From assembly GCA_017614995.1 (NCBI GenBank), contig JAGAAX010000052.1:1-64000 (forward strand): 64,000 bases of DNA. Direction: 5' to 3'. Source of the DNA: Spirochaetaceae bacterium (lineage in GTDB: Bacteria > Spirochaetota > Spirochaetia > Treponematales > Treponemataceae). Positions 40,924-50,307 of the stretch are shown in pieces (the first letter of the stretch is position 1; every line of letters starts with the position of its first letter). Under the pieces are notes generated by a model. The model did no database searches, was not told the origin of the DNA, and saw nothing but the letters and a program-made list of their open reading frames with translations. The position numbers and the translations under genes were made by a program.

Positions 40924-43900
40924 ATGTGTAAAATGCCGATAGTAACAGGAATGCAAAAAAATCATTTTACTACTTTTCTAAGATTCTCACTAATAAGCCT
41001 GTGCTTTTTATGCGTGCAGCACTTTCTGTATGCAGAGCAGAGCATTGTAACTGTGCATCAGGCACAGCGCACAGAATCAAAGAAAAGTGAAGATGGACAT
41101 GATTTGATTGTATTTTCCGGCGATGTATATCTTACAATTGAGAAAGGCGATGTTCATATTACTATAAGTGCCGACAGAGTAAATTTCGACCGCGAGCGCG
41201 ACATGCTCTATGCTTCTGACAATGTAGTTATGACCGAAAATAACGGTGATAATTACAACAGAACCTTGAACGGCAATTCTCTGTTAATGAACACGTCGTC
41301 TCTTGAAGGCGTATTTGACGAAGTTCAGCTTACACAAAAACAGTCGAACACGCGCAACCTTTCGTCTGAAACAACGATGATTGTTTCTTCTGAAGTGTTC
41401 TCAAGAGAAGAGGGCGGAACTATAGTCTTTAAAAAGTCACGCCTGACTTTCTGTGATGATGAGAATCCGCACTGGCAGTTGCGTTCAAGCAGAATGTGGC
41501 TTCTGCCGGGTACTGAATTTGCGTTTTTTAACGCACTGCTTTATGTAGGGCGTGTTCCTGTGCTTTATCTGCCGTTTTTCTATTACCCGAAAGACGAGAT
41601 GATTTTTAACCCTGTTTTCGGTTACCGTCCGCGCGTCGGCTATTATACGCAGACAACAACATACTTAATCGGAAGAAAACCCCTGTCGGAAGAAAGCGAC
41701 GAAGGTGACGGACTTTTTAACTTTGCGCACCCTTCGCAGCTTATGGAGCAGAGACGTGAAGGGCTTTTCTTGAGAAACCTCGACACGCCTTTAAGCGACT
41801 ATTCAAGCGATTATCTAAAAGTGCTTGGTGATGTGTACTCAAATCTCGGCGCAATGATGGGTGTTCAGGGCGAGTTTGCTCCAAAAGATTCTTATTTTAA
41901 AAAGATTGCATTTACTGATTTGTTTGCGGTAAGCCGCAACCTCTACAAGCTTGAGGACGACGCGCTCTACAGTCCGAAAAACAAATACGGCGTTTCAGAG
42001 TGGAATAAGTCTGTCGTTTTCGGCAAGAAGCTGCCTTTCAGATTTGCGGCAGGGCTTGAAGCTCAGGGCTCAAGTGACCATACCACTTTTAATATTTCTC
42101 TGCCGTTTTATTCAGACCCTTTCTTTAAGGCTGACTTTTTGAACCGCAGCGAGCTCATGGACTGGATAAACTATGTTACTTCGCAGGGCATCAGCACAGA
42201 AGCCGAAATGGAAAAATTCGAAGACGATATACTTGAGTCTTATTCATGGAACATAAACGGCTCTATTACGCCAGACTGGGGCATGGTATCTGATTATTTC
42301 AATCTAAGGATTACTTCGATATCGTCAAAGCTGGACTGGGCTTCAAAGCAGGATAAAAGCGTTACTTCAGAAGTTTCTACAGACAGACAGTTTTTCTATC
42401 CGTCGCAGATTGTGCCGCTTTCGGTTTCTGCTTCAGTTACAGGCACTCTTTTCAGTTATCCGCGTAAAAAGAAGGAAGCTGCCGGAGCAGCGGTAGAACC
42501 GCCTGATATTGATTTGGAGACGCCTGGTGTCTGGACTTCTGAAAGCGAAGACGGTGAGAGCGGAGGCTCTTTCAGTAATGACGCGCCGTTCCCTGTGCTT
42601 GCGGTTAATTCACCGTCTGTAAAAGAAATAGAAAAATTCAAGTATTCGCTTGATTACAGCTACACACCGAATTTTACGTCTTTGTACAGTTATTCTGCTG
42701 AAGCATGGCCGAATGCCGCTGCAAATGCATGGAAAGACTATATGTCAAATTTCATTGCTTTTTCAGGTGATTTCAGAATTGCAAGCTCTGCTGTCTGGTA
42801 CAACGGTTTTGCCCAGCTTGATAATGACATTGTTTTCAGTCCGTCTTATCAGCACCACCCGGAGATTTCTGAGAAATTTTACCCTACGGTTGCAGCAAGA
42901 AACCAGGTAAGACAGTCTGACTATATGGCAAGAAAATTGGATTTGTCTAATACAAATACGCTGAAATTCAAACCTTTCATTTTGGACGATTATTGGTACG
43001 ATTCTTATATAGCCTGGACTCTTAAGCTGAATTTAATCCGCACTGAATATATTGGAAAAAACGGTACACCCGCATGGAAATATAACACAGTCAACGGCTC
43101 GCCTGAATCAATTCCGGAGCATAATATTACTTCGGCGGCAATTTATAAAAATGACGATATAACCGGCAGCTTTACTTTGATTACCAATTTGCCGCCGCAG
43201 CTTCCAAAATACGAGATGAAGTTTGCCGGCTCTGTTCCGCATTTTTCAACAAAAATGGAAAGCGGTATTGCCGTAAGATCCAGAGAAGACCCCAACTGGG
43301 ACTTTATGCCTTTTGTTGAAGAAGTGTCCGTAAACGGCTTTGACAATAAATTCACTATGTCTCAGTCTTATAAGTATCTGACAACCCAGCACAGAAATGA
43401 ATATTTGAATTTTTCTGCTGCTTATAACGGTTTTTCTGTTTCTTATTCAAGACTTTATACGACAGGCTTTAAATTTGATAATAAAACAGGCTGGAAGTCT
43501 GACGGCGAAGAAAGATTCCGCTCTTATCAGGGAAAAATCAGCTATGAAAGCCCAGCTAAATCATATTTCTGGTGGGGCAACAGAATCGGGCTTGCACCGT
43601 CTTTGTCTACCGCGCTTGTCTGGGATTTTCTGCGTCCGCCTTTGAGCTACTTTACTTTTTCGCCGGCGCTACACTTTAGAATCAACGACTTTATAGAGAT
43701 TAAGTTTTCTTCAGAGCATAGAAACGACGTAGTATTCCGCTATTTTCAGGGTGCGCTCGGCTATGAGCCTAAACTGCCCGGCGAGACAAATCTCTGGCAG
43801 GATTTGATGGATTCATTCAATTTTGCGGAATACGACAAGCGCAAATTGTCGGGCTTTAAGCTCAAGTCTCTTTCTTTAGAGATGAACCACAATCTGCATG

Positions 43901-44070
43901 ACTGGGACGTAAAATCAAAATTCAAGATTGAACCGCGCCTTTTGACTGAAAAAGGCGTTACAAGATATGACTATTCGCCTTATATTTCTGTTTCTGTTGT
44001 CTGGAAACCAATGACCGCAATGCAGAGCAATATTGTTGATGAATATGGTTCTGTTAAACTGAACCCTTGA
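40924..44070 (+). CDS. lptD: LptD/OstA-like outer membrane protein
   Basis: About 1048 residues. A signal peptide (ending FLYAEQ) is followed by an OstA-type periplasmic jellyroll (about 45-190: HDLIVFSGDVYLTIEKGDVHI, ISADRVNFDRERDMLYASDNV) and a long C-terminal beta-barrel rich in alternating aromatics. The segment LYVGRVPVLYLPFFYYPKDEMIFNPVFGYRPRVGYYTQT (in part) is characteristic of LptD. The Treponema pallidum protein TP0515 is a known LptD-like protein. The start is uncertain: ATG at 40924, 40933 or 40951 are all in frame without a good ribosome site; 40951 gives the neatest signal peptide. Its stop overlaps the phoH start (TTGA). Confidence 0.85.
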   Translation: MCKMPIVTGMQKNHFTTFLRFSLISLCFLCVQHFLYAEQSIVTVHQAQRTESKKSEDGHDLIVFSGDVYLTIEKGDVHITISADRVNFDRERDMLYASDNVVMTENNGDNYNRTLNGNSLLMNTSSLEGVFDEVQLTQKQSNTRNLSSETTMIVSSEVFSREEGGTIVFKKSRLTFCDDENPHWQLRSSRMWLLPGTEFAFFNALLYVGRVPVLYLPFFYYPKDEMIFNPVFGYRPRVGYYTQTTTYLIGRKPLSEESDEGDGLFNFAHPSQLMEQRREGLFLRNLDTPLSDYSSDYLKVLGDVYSNLGAMMGVQGEFAPKDSYFKKIAFTDLFAVSRNLYKLEDDALYSPKNKYGVSEWNKSVVFGKKLPFRFAAGLEAQGSSDHTTFNISLPFYSDPFFKADFLNRSELMDWINYVTSQGISTEAEMEKFEDDILESYSWNINGSITPDWGMVSDYFNLRITSISSKLDWASKQDKSVTSEVSTDRQFFYPSQIVPLSVSASVTGTLFSYPRKKKEAAGAAVEPPDIDLETPGVWTSESEDGESGGSFSNDAPFPVLAVNSPSVKEIEKFKYSLDYSYTPNFTSLYSYSAEAWPNAAANAWKDYMSNFIAFSGDFRIASSAVWYNGFAQLDNDIVFSPSYQHHPEISEKFYPTVAARNQVRQSDYMARKLDLSNTNTLKFKPFILDDYWYDSYIAWTLKLNLIRTEYIGKNGTPAWKYNTVNGSPESIPEHNITSAAIYKNDDITGSFTLITNLPPQLPKYEMKFAGSVPHFSTKMESGIAVRSREDPNWDFMPFVEEVSVNGFDNKFTMSQSYKYLTTQHRNEYLNFSAAYNGFSVSYSRLYTTGFKFDNKTGWKSDGEERFRSYQGKISYESPAKSYFWWGNRIGLAPSLSTALVWDFLRPPLSYFTFSPALHFRINDFIEIKFSSEHRNDVVFRYFQGALGYEPKLPGETNLWQDLMDSFNFAEYDKRKLSGFKLKSLSLEMNHNLHDWDVKSKFKIEPRLLTEKGVTRYDYSPYISVSVVWKPMTAMQSNIVDEYGSVKLNP

Positions 44071-45074
44071 CGGATAACAATGCGCAAGGTAAAATTGCTC
44101 TAGTGGAATCTTCTTATACGATTGTCGTTTCAGATACAGAGCTACTTTCTCAACTGTGCGGCATAAATGACAGTAATTTGCAACTCATCGAAGAACACTT
44201 GGGTGTAAGCGTTTTTTTGCGTGGAAACGAGCTTTCTATTTTTGATGCCGGTGCAGAGACTTGCGACCGTTTTAAGCTTCTGCTTGAGCGTGTAATAAAC
44301 GAGCTTTCTCACGACAGTTCCAATCCAAAAGATGTTATTCAGTCTGTTATAAAAGATTTTGCTGATTCAGACCAGAACGGCGGCGAGGAGATTCATCCGT
44401 CTCTTGCAAAAAATTTTATACAGATTCCCGGCGCGTTTCAGCGCGTTTATCCAAAAACAGCACAACAGGCGGCTTTTATTGCTGCTATGCGTAAATATGA
44501 TATGGTCTTCTGCTCTGGCCCTGCCGGCTCAGGCAAGACTTTTCTTGCTGTGGCAGAAGCATTGTCGCTTTTGCTTTCAAGAAAAAAGCGCCGGCTTGTG
44601 CTTACAAGGCCTGTGGTTGAGGCAGGCGAGAGCCTCGGCTTTTTGCCCGGCGACCTTGAACAGAAGATAAACCCGTATTTACGGCCGTTGTACGACGCAA
44701 TGGACAGCCTGCTGCCGAGAGATGTGCTCCGCCGTATGGACGAAAACGGCATGATAGAGATTGCACCGCTTGCATATATGCGCGGACGCACTCTGAATGA
44801 CAGTGTAATCATTCTTGACGAAGCGCAGAATACTACAACAGAACAGATGAAAATGTTCTTAACAAGAATGGGAGAAGGGTCAAAAGTATTTATTACCGGC
44901 GACATAACTCAAATAGATTTGCCGAAGCGTGTAACATCAGGGCTTATTCAGGCAACAGAGATTCTTTCTTCTGTTGACGGCATCTGTGTAATGCAGATGC
45001 ATGCTGATGATGTTGTGCGGAATCCTTTGGTGAAAAAAATAATTAGAGCTTATCAAAATGCGGAAGAATTTTAG
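44067..45074 (+). CDS. phoH: PhoH-like ATPase (YbeZ)
   Basis: 335 residues. An N-terminal KH-like region is followed by the PhoH ATPase with YPKTAQQAAFIAAMRKYDMVF, Walker A GPAGSGKTF (about 151-159), RPVVEAGESLGFLPGDLEQKI, Walker B VIILDEAQNTT and the ITGDITQIDLP motif. The start is TTG at 44067, overlapping the lptD stop by 4 nt. PhoH/YbeZ acts with YbeY in RNA maturation, and ybeY lies two genes downstream, as in other bacteria. Confidence 0.93.
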   Translation: MTDNNAQGKIALVESSYTIVVSDTELLSQLCGINDSNLQLIEEHLGVSVFLRGNELSIFDAGAETCDRFKLLLERVINELSHDSSNPKDVIQSVIKDFADSDQNGGEEIHPSLAKNFIQIPGAFQRVYPKTAQQAAFIAAMRKYDMVFCSGPAGSGKTFLAVAEALSLLLSRKKRRLVLTRPVVEAGESLGFLPGDLEQKINPYLRPLYDAMDSLLPRDVLRRMDENGMIEIAPLAYMRGRTLNDSVIILDEAQNTTTEQMKMFLTRMGEGSKVFITGDITQIDLPKRVTSGLIQATEILSSVDGICVMQMHADDVVRNPLVKKIIRAYQNAEEF

Positions 45075-46797
45075 TAGAAATCGTAACAGCCAGCACAAAG
45101 ACGGAATCTTATTGCATTACATTCATTCTATAATGGAATCTGTCAATAAATCAAAGTCATGTCTGCTTGTATTGCTTGCAGTGTTTTTGCTCGCGGCTTT
45201 TACTTCAATTATTGATTATGCAACCAGAAACAAGGCTGTTAAGCCGCTTTATACGGAATATGAAGTCGGACAGATTTCTGATATTACTGTTGTTGCAAAG
45301 CGGACAATAATTCCTGTGACAACAGACGGACTTGTTGTGCGTGCCGGCGAGAAGATTATCCGCAAAGGTTTTCCTATAACAGAAGAAGCTTACGAAAAGC
45401 TGAAAATTATTGCCGATGAGCCGTCAAAGATGGACTTTAAAGGTGTGGGCAGAACCGTTCTTTTTCTGCTTCTGCTTGTTCTTGTTGCACTGCTTTCATT
45501 TAAGGCGCTTCAGAAAAATCATATTTTCAAATTAAGAGAAGCTGTTTTCTTGGGCGCGCTGTTTATTCTTGTTTATTGTTTAGCCGCACTGATGGTAAAC
45601 ACAAAAACATTGCAGTCGCCGTTCTATCTTCTTGTAGTAATTCCGGCGGCACTGTGCACAATGCTTATTACCATTCTTATAAATATTGAGACGGCAAACT
45701 GTTTTTCGCTTATATTTGCAATGGGCAGCTTTGTAGCTACTTCTTATAATCCTGTAGTCTTTCTTTTTGTGCTGATTTCGAGCCTTATAAGCGCGCGCCT
45801 TGTCTGCAAAATGGAAAAACGCATTGATTTTATCTATGTGTCGTTTATTCTTGCGTTTTTAGATGCGCTTGTTCTTTTTGTCCTTTGGGTGATTTTCCCG
45901 CGTACATCCGCAAATATTGCTATAAGCCTTGTCGGAATTGCGTTCAACGGCTTTATTTCAGGTGTGCTTGTTCTGGGCTTTCTTACGCCGCTTGAGAGCC
46001 TGCTCAACGCTGTCACTGTTTTCCGTCTTATGGATTTGTCAGACTTGAACACACCGATTATGAAGCATCTTATGGTTACGGCGCCGGGAACATACAGCCA
46101 TTCTATGATGGTTGCAACGCTTGCAGAAAGTGCGTGCCGCGAGATAAATGCAAACCCGCTGCTTGCGCGTGTCGGTGCTTACTACCATGACTTGGGCAAG
46201 CTTGAGCAGCCCGAATACTTTGTAGAAAACCAGGGCGCGTACAACAAGCACGACGAGCTTAATCCGCGGCTTTCGGCTTCTATTATCAGGCGGCACGTCA
46301 AGAAGGGCGTAGAAAAGGCGCACCAGCTTCATCTTCCGCAGGAAGTTATCGACATTATCGCCGAGCATCATGGAAACGGAATTATCGCCTATTTTTATAA
46401 TGAAGCCAAAAAGCTTGATGAATCAATTTCGCCGGACGAGTTCTCTTATCCGGGCAATCCGCCTTCAACAAAAGAATCTGCTGTTGTAATGCTTGCCGAT
46501 ACTGTTGAGGCTGCGTGCCGCACGCTTGAGAAGCCTTCAGTTCCGCGCCTTGAGAAATTTATACGTCAGCTTGTAATGAAAAAGTACGAAGACCGTCAGC
46601 TTGACAAGTCTACTTTGACATTCAAAGAAGTTGACACAATTCAGGAAGTTTTTGTAAACACACTTGCAAGCTATTATCATTCGCGCATTGAGTACCCGAA
46701 CCAGAAAGACCCTGACCAGAATGATTCAAACGAGAAGGGCGATGATGGCGAGAAGCAGGAAAAACAGGAAAAGAAGAATGAATCTAAGGAAAACTAG
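45058..46797 (+). CDS. pgpH: 7TM-HD phosphohydrolase, PgpH-like
   Basis: 579 residues. TM1 lies about 33-52, then a short extracytoplasmic part of about 80 residues, then about six membrane helices (130-310). The cytoplasmic HD domain follows with APGTYSHSMMVATLAE, YYHDLGKLEQPEYF, RHVKKGVEKA, IAEHHGNGII and MLADTVEAACRTL, the full set of HD metal ligands. PgpH proteins hydrolyse c-di-AMP. The extracytoplasmic region is far shorter than in Listeria PgpH. It overlaps phoH by 17 nt and ends one base before ybeY. Confidence 0.9.
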   Translation: MRKNFSRNRNSQHKDGILLHYIHSIMESVNKSKSCLLVLLAVFLLAAFTSIIDYATRNKAVKPLYTEYEVGQISDITVVAKRTIIPVTTDGLVVRAGEKIIRKGFPITEEAYEKLKIIADEPSKMDFKGVGRTVLFLLLLVLVALLSFKALQKNHIFKLREAVFLGALFILVYCLAALMVNTKTLQSPFYLLVVIPAALCTMLITILINIETANCFSLIFAMGSFVATSYNPVVFLFVLISSLISARLVCKMEKRIDFIYVSFILAFLDALVLFVLWVIFPRTSANIAISLVGIAFNGFISGVLVLGFLTPLESLLNAVTVFRLMDLSDLNTPIMKHLMVTAPGTYSHSMMVATLAESACREINANPLLARVGAYYHDLGKLEQPEYFVENQGAYNKHDELNPRLSASIIRRHVKKGVEKAHQLHLPQEVIDIIAEHHGNGIIAYFYNEAKKLDESISPDEFSYPGNPPSTKESAVVMLADTVEAACRTLEKPSVPRLEKFIRQLVMKKYEDRQLDKSTLTFKEVDTIQEVFVNTLASYYHSRIEYPNQKDPDQNDSNEKGDDGEKQEKQEKKNESKEN

Positions 46798-47271
46798 ATG
46801 AAAAACAATGTTTTTGTTGATATGGAAGAAGGCTTTGACGCACCGTCCTGGTTTGGGCAGATTGAACCTTTCTTGCAGACTGTGCTTGAAAAGCTTGAGC
46901 TTGATCACTGGGAAGTGTCTGTATTGTTCTGCCGCGACCCGTTTATTCATGAGCTTAACAGACAGTACCGCAAGATTGACAACCCGACCGACGTGCTTTC
47001 TTTTGAGAACGGCGGCGAATACGAGGACGAGGCAGGCGAAAGCTGGTTTACAGCCGGAGACATTGTGATAAGCCTTGATACGCTTAAGTCAAACTGCAAA
47101 GAATTCGGCGAAACACCTGACAATGAGCTGAAACGTCTGCTTGTTCATGGTGTTTTACACTTAAAAGGCATGGACCATTCGGATAATTCACCTGAACAGG
47201 AAATGCTTGTTTTTCAGGAAGATTTTCTGAAAAAATTAGATTATAAACAAATTATTATAGGGAACCTCTAA
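46798..47271 (+). CDS. ybeY: endoribonuclease YbeY (rRNA maturation)
   Basis: 157 residues. The metal-binding motif HGVLHLKGMDH (about 118-128) and the N-terminal LNRQYRKIDNPTDVLSFEN segment are characteristic. YbeY processes the 16S rRNA 3' end and takes part in ribosome quality control. It starts immediately after pgpH. Its last codons (GNL) and stop TAA lie inside the left arm of repeat copy B, so its 3' end seems to be formed by that element. Confidence 0.95.
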   Translation: MKNNVFVDMEEGFDAPSWFGQIEPFLQTVLEKLELDHWEVSVLFCRDPFIHELNRQYRKIDNPTDVLSFENGGEYEDEAGESWFTAGDIVISLDTLKSNCKEFGETPDNELKRLLVHGVLHLKGMDHSDNSPEQEMLVFQEDFLKKLDYKQIIIGNL

Positions 47272-47386
47272 AAACTTCAGTTTTTAGAGGTAACTTTGAA
47301 AATGCGATGTTGTAAATCGCGCCATTTTAGCGATTTACAACTCGGCGGCAATCTCTAAAAAGTCACGGCAGTGAGTTTTTAGAGAT
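47263..47386. repeat. three-hairpin intergenic element, copy B
   Basis: Hairpin 1: CCTCTAAAAACT-TC-AGTTTTTAGAGG (47265-47290). Hairpin 2: GTTGTAAATCGC/GCGATTTACAAC (47309-47341). Hairpin 3: ATCTCTAAAAA-g-TCAC-GGCA-GTGA-g-TTTTTAGAGAT (47351-47386). CTCTAAAAA/TTTTTAGAG is used in both outer hairpins, so the arms are interchangeable. Same plan as 19896-20010, with different outer arms. It contains the ybeY stop codon. Confidence 0.75.
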
Positions 47387-47418
47387 GCCCTACAGACTGA
47401 ATAAATTAGGAATTGGGA

Positions 47419-48213
47419 ATGAAAGTTTTAGATAAACTATTTGGAAAATCTGGTGAGGAGGACCCTCACAGTAGCGGCTCTGCTGTAACAGCGGCAGAGC
47501 AGGAACAAATTCTAGAAGAAAAACGTGATATGATCCGCGGTGTTGAGGATTTGTCTGAGACCGCCGTAAAAGAGGTAATGATTCCGCGGATTGATGTTGA
47601 CTTTATTTCAGACGAAATGACGATGGACGAAATTCTTGAGACTGTAACTACAAGCGGCCATTCGCGTTTTCCTGTTTATAACGGCTCAATCGATAACGTA
47701 GTCGGTGTGCTTCATGTCAAGGATTTAATCCGTTCTGTGGCAAAACATGAGAAATTTGACCTGGATAAGGTAATTCGCAAGCCTTTTTTTGTTCCAGAGT
47801 CTAAACGTATTGACAGTTTGTTACGAGAATTTAAAAGACGGCATGTTCACATTGCTATTGCTATTGATGAATATGGCGGAATGTCAGGTATCGTATGTCT
47901 CGAAGATATAATCGAGCAGATTGTAGGCGACATTCAGGACGAGTTTGACAACGAGCGCGAAGATATTCTGGTGATTTCAGAAAATATGTGGCTGTGCGAT
48001 GCACGCGTAAATGTTGAAGACTTGAATGAAACAATAGCTTCTGATTTTCCTGATGAGGAATTCGATACTCTTGGCGGTTTTGTATTTGATTTGTTCGGTA
48101 AAATTCCAGTTAAGTACGAAAAAGTCAGTTGGAATTCTTATGATTTTATTGTGCAGGACATGGAAGGACACCGTATTAACCAGATTAAGGTTATTAAACG
48201 AACAGGAGAATAA
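47419..48213 (+). CDS. corC: CorC/HlyC-family CBS-domain protein (YbeX-like)
   Basis: 264 residues. Two CBS domains (about 60-190: VMIPRIDVDFISDEMT, HSRFPVYNGSIDNVVGVLHVKDLI, HVHIAIAIDEYGGMSGIVCLEDIIEQIVGDIQDEF) and a C-terminal CorC_HlyC transporter-associated domain. There is no membrane DUF21 domain, so it is the soluble YbeX/CorC type. The ATG at 47419 is supported by TAGGA seven bases away; a TTG two codons upstream is less likely. It follows ybeY, matching the widespread ybeZ-ybeY-ybeX order; roles in Mg2+ handling and ribosome biogenesis are reported for this family. Confidence 0.92.
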   Translation: MKVLDKLFGKSGEEDPHSSGSAVTAAEQEQILEEKRDMIRGVEDLSETAVKEVMIPRIDVDFISDEMTMDEILETVTTSGHSRFPVYNGSIDNVVGVLHVKDLIRSVAKHEKFDLDKVIRKPFFVPESKRIDSLLREFKRRHVHIAIAIDEYGGMSGIVCLEDIIEQIVGDIQDEFDNEREDILVISENMWLCDARVNVEDLNETIASDFPDEEFDTLGGFVFDLFGKIPVKYEKVSWNSYDFIVQDMEGHRINQIKVIKRTGE

Positions 48214-48215
48214 CG

Positions 48216-50234
48216 GTGGGTGGGAATAAAAAACGATTTTTGGTGTTAGTGTTTTTAGCAGTTGGTGCAATGCTTATTGCGCAGTCTGTTTTCGGCACAT
48301 CGGGCGCAAAAAAGCCGTCTGCTCTTGAATGGTACAATAGGGGAAAAGACGAGCAGGACGCGCAGAACTGGTATACTGCAATTGAGCTTTATCAGGAAGC
48401 GGTGCGCGCAAACCCGTCTTACGGACAGGCATGGCTTAGCCTTGCAGAATGTACTTATGCGCTTGGCGAATACGATTTGGCTATTTCCTATGCGGATACG
48501 GCTGCTGAATACTTAAAGAACACTACAGCAATTGACAACCTTAAAGGTTTTGCGTTAATCGGTCTTGCAAGACTTGATGAAGCCCGCGCTGTCTTTGACA
48601 AGGTGCTGACGCGCTATCCTAATGATACAGACGCGCGCTTTGGTCTTGCGGAGCTTGACATTTTTATCGGTAAAATCTCCGGGGCAGAGTCTTATTATCT
48701 TGATGCTCTTAAACGTCAGCCAGAAAGCCGCAAAGCGCTTCTTTCTCTGGCACTTGTTTCTTACGAACTTGGAAAGACAAAAGCCGCAAAAGAATATATC
48801 AATCAGGCTTTAAAATACCACAGCGACAATCCTGAAGTTCATTATTTTGCAGCCTATATTCTTGCAAGAGAAGGCTCTTGGATTGAGGCAGAAGGCCGCG
48901 TCCGCGCCGCCATTCAGCTTAAGCCCGGTTATGATGAAGCTTACAGTCTGCTTGCTTCAATTTTATACTCTACAATGAGATACCAGTCTGTTGTTGACAT
49001 CTGCGAATACCGCATAAGCCGCGACAGAAAATCTACATCTGCATGGTATTTGAAGGGTCTTGCACTTACAAGACTTAACCGCATAGAAGAAGCTATCGCG
49101 ACATATCAGAGCGGTCTTGAGATTGACCCCGAAGACGAGATTATGCGTACTGCCATGGAGCAGCTTGTGTGCTCTTATCTTGACATAGAAGACAAACGCC
49201 GCGCAAAGTGGGCGCAGTGGCACAGCAAAAAAGCCGAGGAATTTTCTCAAAAGTATCAGTCTTTGCAGGCACGCTACGAATACAAGCGCGCCCTTGTGCT
49301 GAACCCTTCAAGCGCGGCTTCGCGAATTGCATTTTCTGAGATTCTTCTCCGCGACGGCTATCCTGAAAACTATCTCGGACAGCTCCGCTTTATAAGAGAC
49401 CAGGGCAACGAGAGCCGCGACATTGCGGATAAGATTGAATCTTATACTTCTCTGCTTGAAGGCTCTCTTTCTAATAAATGGGAAGTTGACACATTTTATC
49501 TTGATAAAACAAGATACAAGATTGGGCTTTATTATATTCAGCCTTCTGTTCAGCTTGTTCACCCTGATTCTGAGCAGCTTACGTCGCAGATGCTTGCCGA
49601 GACACTTTCTTCAGACGGAAGACTCAAAGTTTCTGCCTATAATGCTTCAATAAGCGGTTATTCAGAGGCGTTCCGTCTTTCAAGACAGGGCAAGCAGGAT
49701 TATTTCGGTCTTGTTGAATTTGAAGAAAACGAAAGAGAACTTACAATTTCGCTTACATTGTACGTTGCAAGAACCGGCAATAAAGCTGCTGAATTTAAAG
49801 TTTACCGCACCGGCAACAACCGCTATGCAAATGCCCTGCGCCGCATGGGTCAGATTGTTTCAGAAGCTCTGCCTAAGCGTGCAAAGATTATCGGCAGAAA
49901 CGGCTCGACTGCTCTTATTGACTTTGGCAAGACCGAAGGCGCAGCCAAAGACATGGTGTTCAACGTAATCAAGAAGGACAAAGTTGTAACACAGGACAAA
50001 ACTTTGGGCACAATTTTTGACGAGCAGGATTTGTTCGGCACTGTTACAATCACGAACCCTTCTGAAGAGATTTCAGAAGCCACAATCAAGCAGAAAGGCT
50101 TCTACGACCGCATCAATGTCGGCGACGAACTGCTTCCTGTGCCGGAAACACTTGAAACGGCGGCAAAAGAAGAACCCGTTCCTGTTGATAAGCAGAAACC
50201 GGCTCTGATTACGCTGATTAAGTCTATTCAATAA
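48216..50234 (+). CDS. exported TPR-repeat protein
   Basis: 672 residues. The signal peptide (1-27) is followed by about eight to ten TPR repeats (about 38-385) with typical W-Y-T-A-I-E-L-Y-Q-E-A-V-R-A-N-P pattern. The C-terminal beta-rich domain (about 400-640) includes an NALRRMGQIVSEALPKRAKI segment and AKIIGRNGSTALIDFGKTEG, which looks like an RNA- or ligand-binding-type barrel seen in exported spirochaetal proteins. The start is GTG at 48216 with AGGAG upstream, 2 bp after corC. Probably a periplasmic scaffold. Exact role unknown. Confidence 0.85.
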   Translation: MGGNKKRFLVLVFLAVGAMLIAQSVFGTSGAKKPSALEWYNRGKDEQDAQNWYTAIELYQEAVRANPSYGQAWLSLAECTYALGEYDLAISYADTAAEYLKNTTAIDNLKGFALIGLARLDEARAVFDKVLTRYPNDTDARFGLAELDIFIGKISGAESYYLDALKRQPESRKALLSLALVSYELGKTKAAKEYINQALKYHSDNPEVHYFAAYILAREGSWIEAEGRVRAAIQLKPGYDEAYSLLASILYSTMRYQSVVDICEYRISRDRKSTSAWYLKGLALTRLNRIEEAIATYQSGLEIDPEDEIMRTAMEQLVCSYLDIEDKRRAKWAQWHSKKAEEFSQKYQSLQARYEYKRALVLNPSSAASRIAFSEILLRDGYPENYLGQLRFIRDQGNESRDIADKIESYTSLLEGSLSNKWEVDTFYLDKTRYKIGLYYIQPSVQLVHPDSEQLTSQMLAETLSSDGRLKVSAYNASISGYSEAFRLSRQGKQDYFGLVEFEENERELTISLTLYVARTGNKAAEFKVYRTGNNRYANALRRMGQIVSEALPKRAKIIGRNGSTALIDFGKTEGAAKDMVFNVIKKDKVVTQDKTLGTIFDEQDLFGTVTITNPSEEISEATIKQKGFYDRINVGDELLPVPETLETAAKEEPVPVDKQKPALITLIKSIQ

Positions 50235-50238
50235 ATTG

Positions 50239-50277
50239 AAAAGCCGACGGATTCACACATTCCGCCGGCTTTTTTTA
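50239..50277 (+). terminator. intrinsic terminator
   Basis: AAAGCCGACGGA pairs with TCCGCCGGCTTT (one mismatch) around a 9-nt loop, followed by a T run. Confidence 0.9.
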
Positions 50278-50307
50278 TGCTTATGGAATTTTTAGGAGAG
50301 TAACAAA

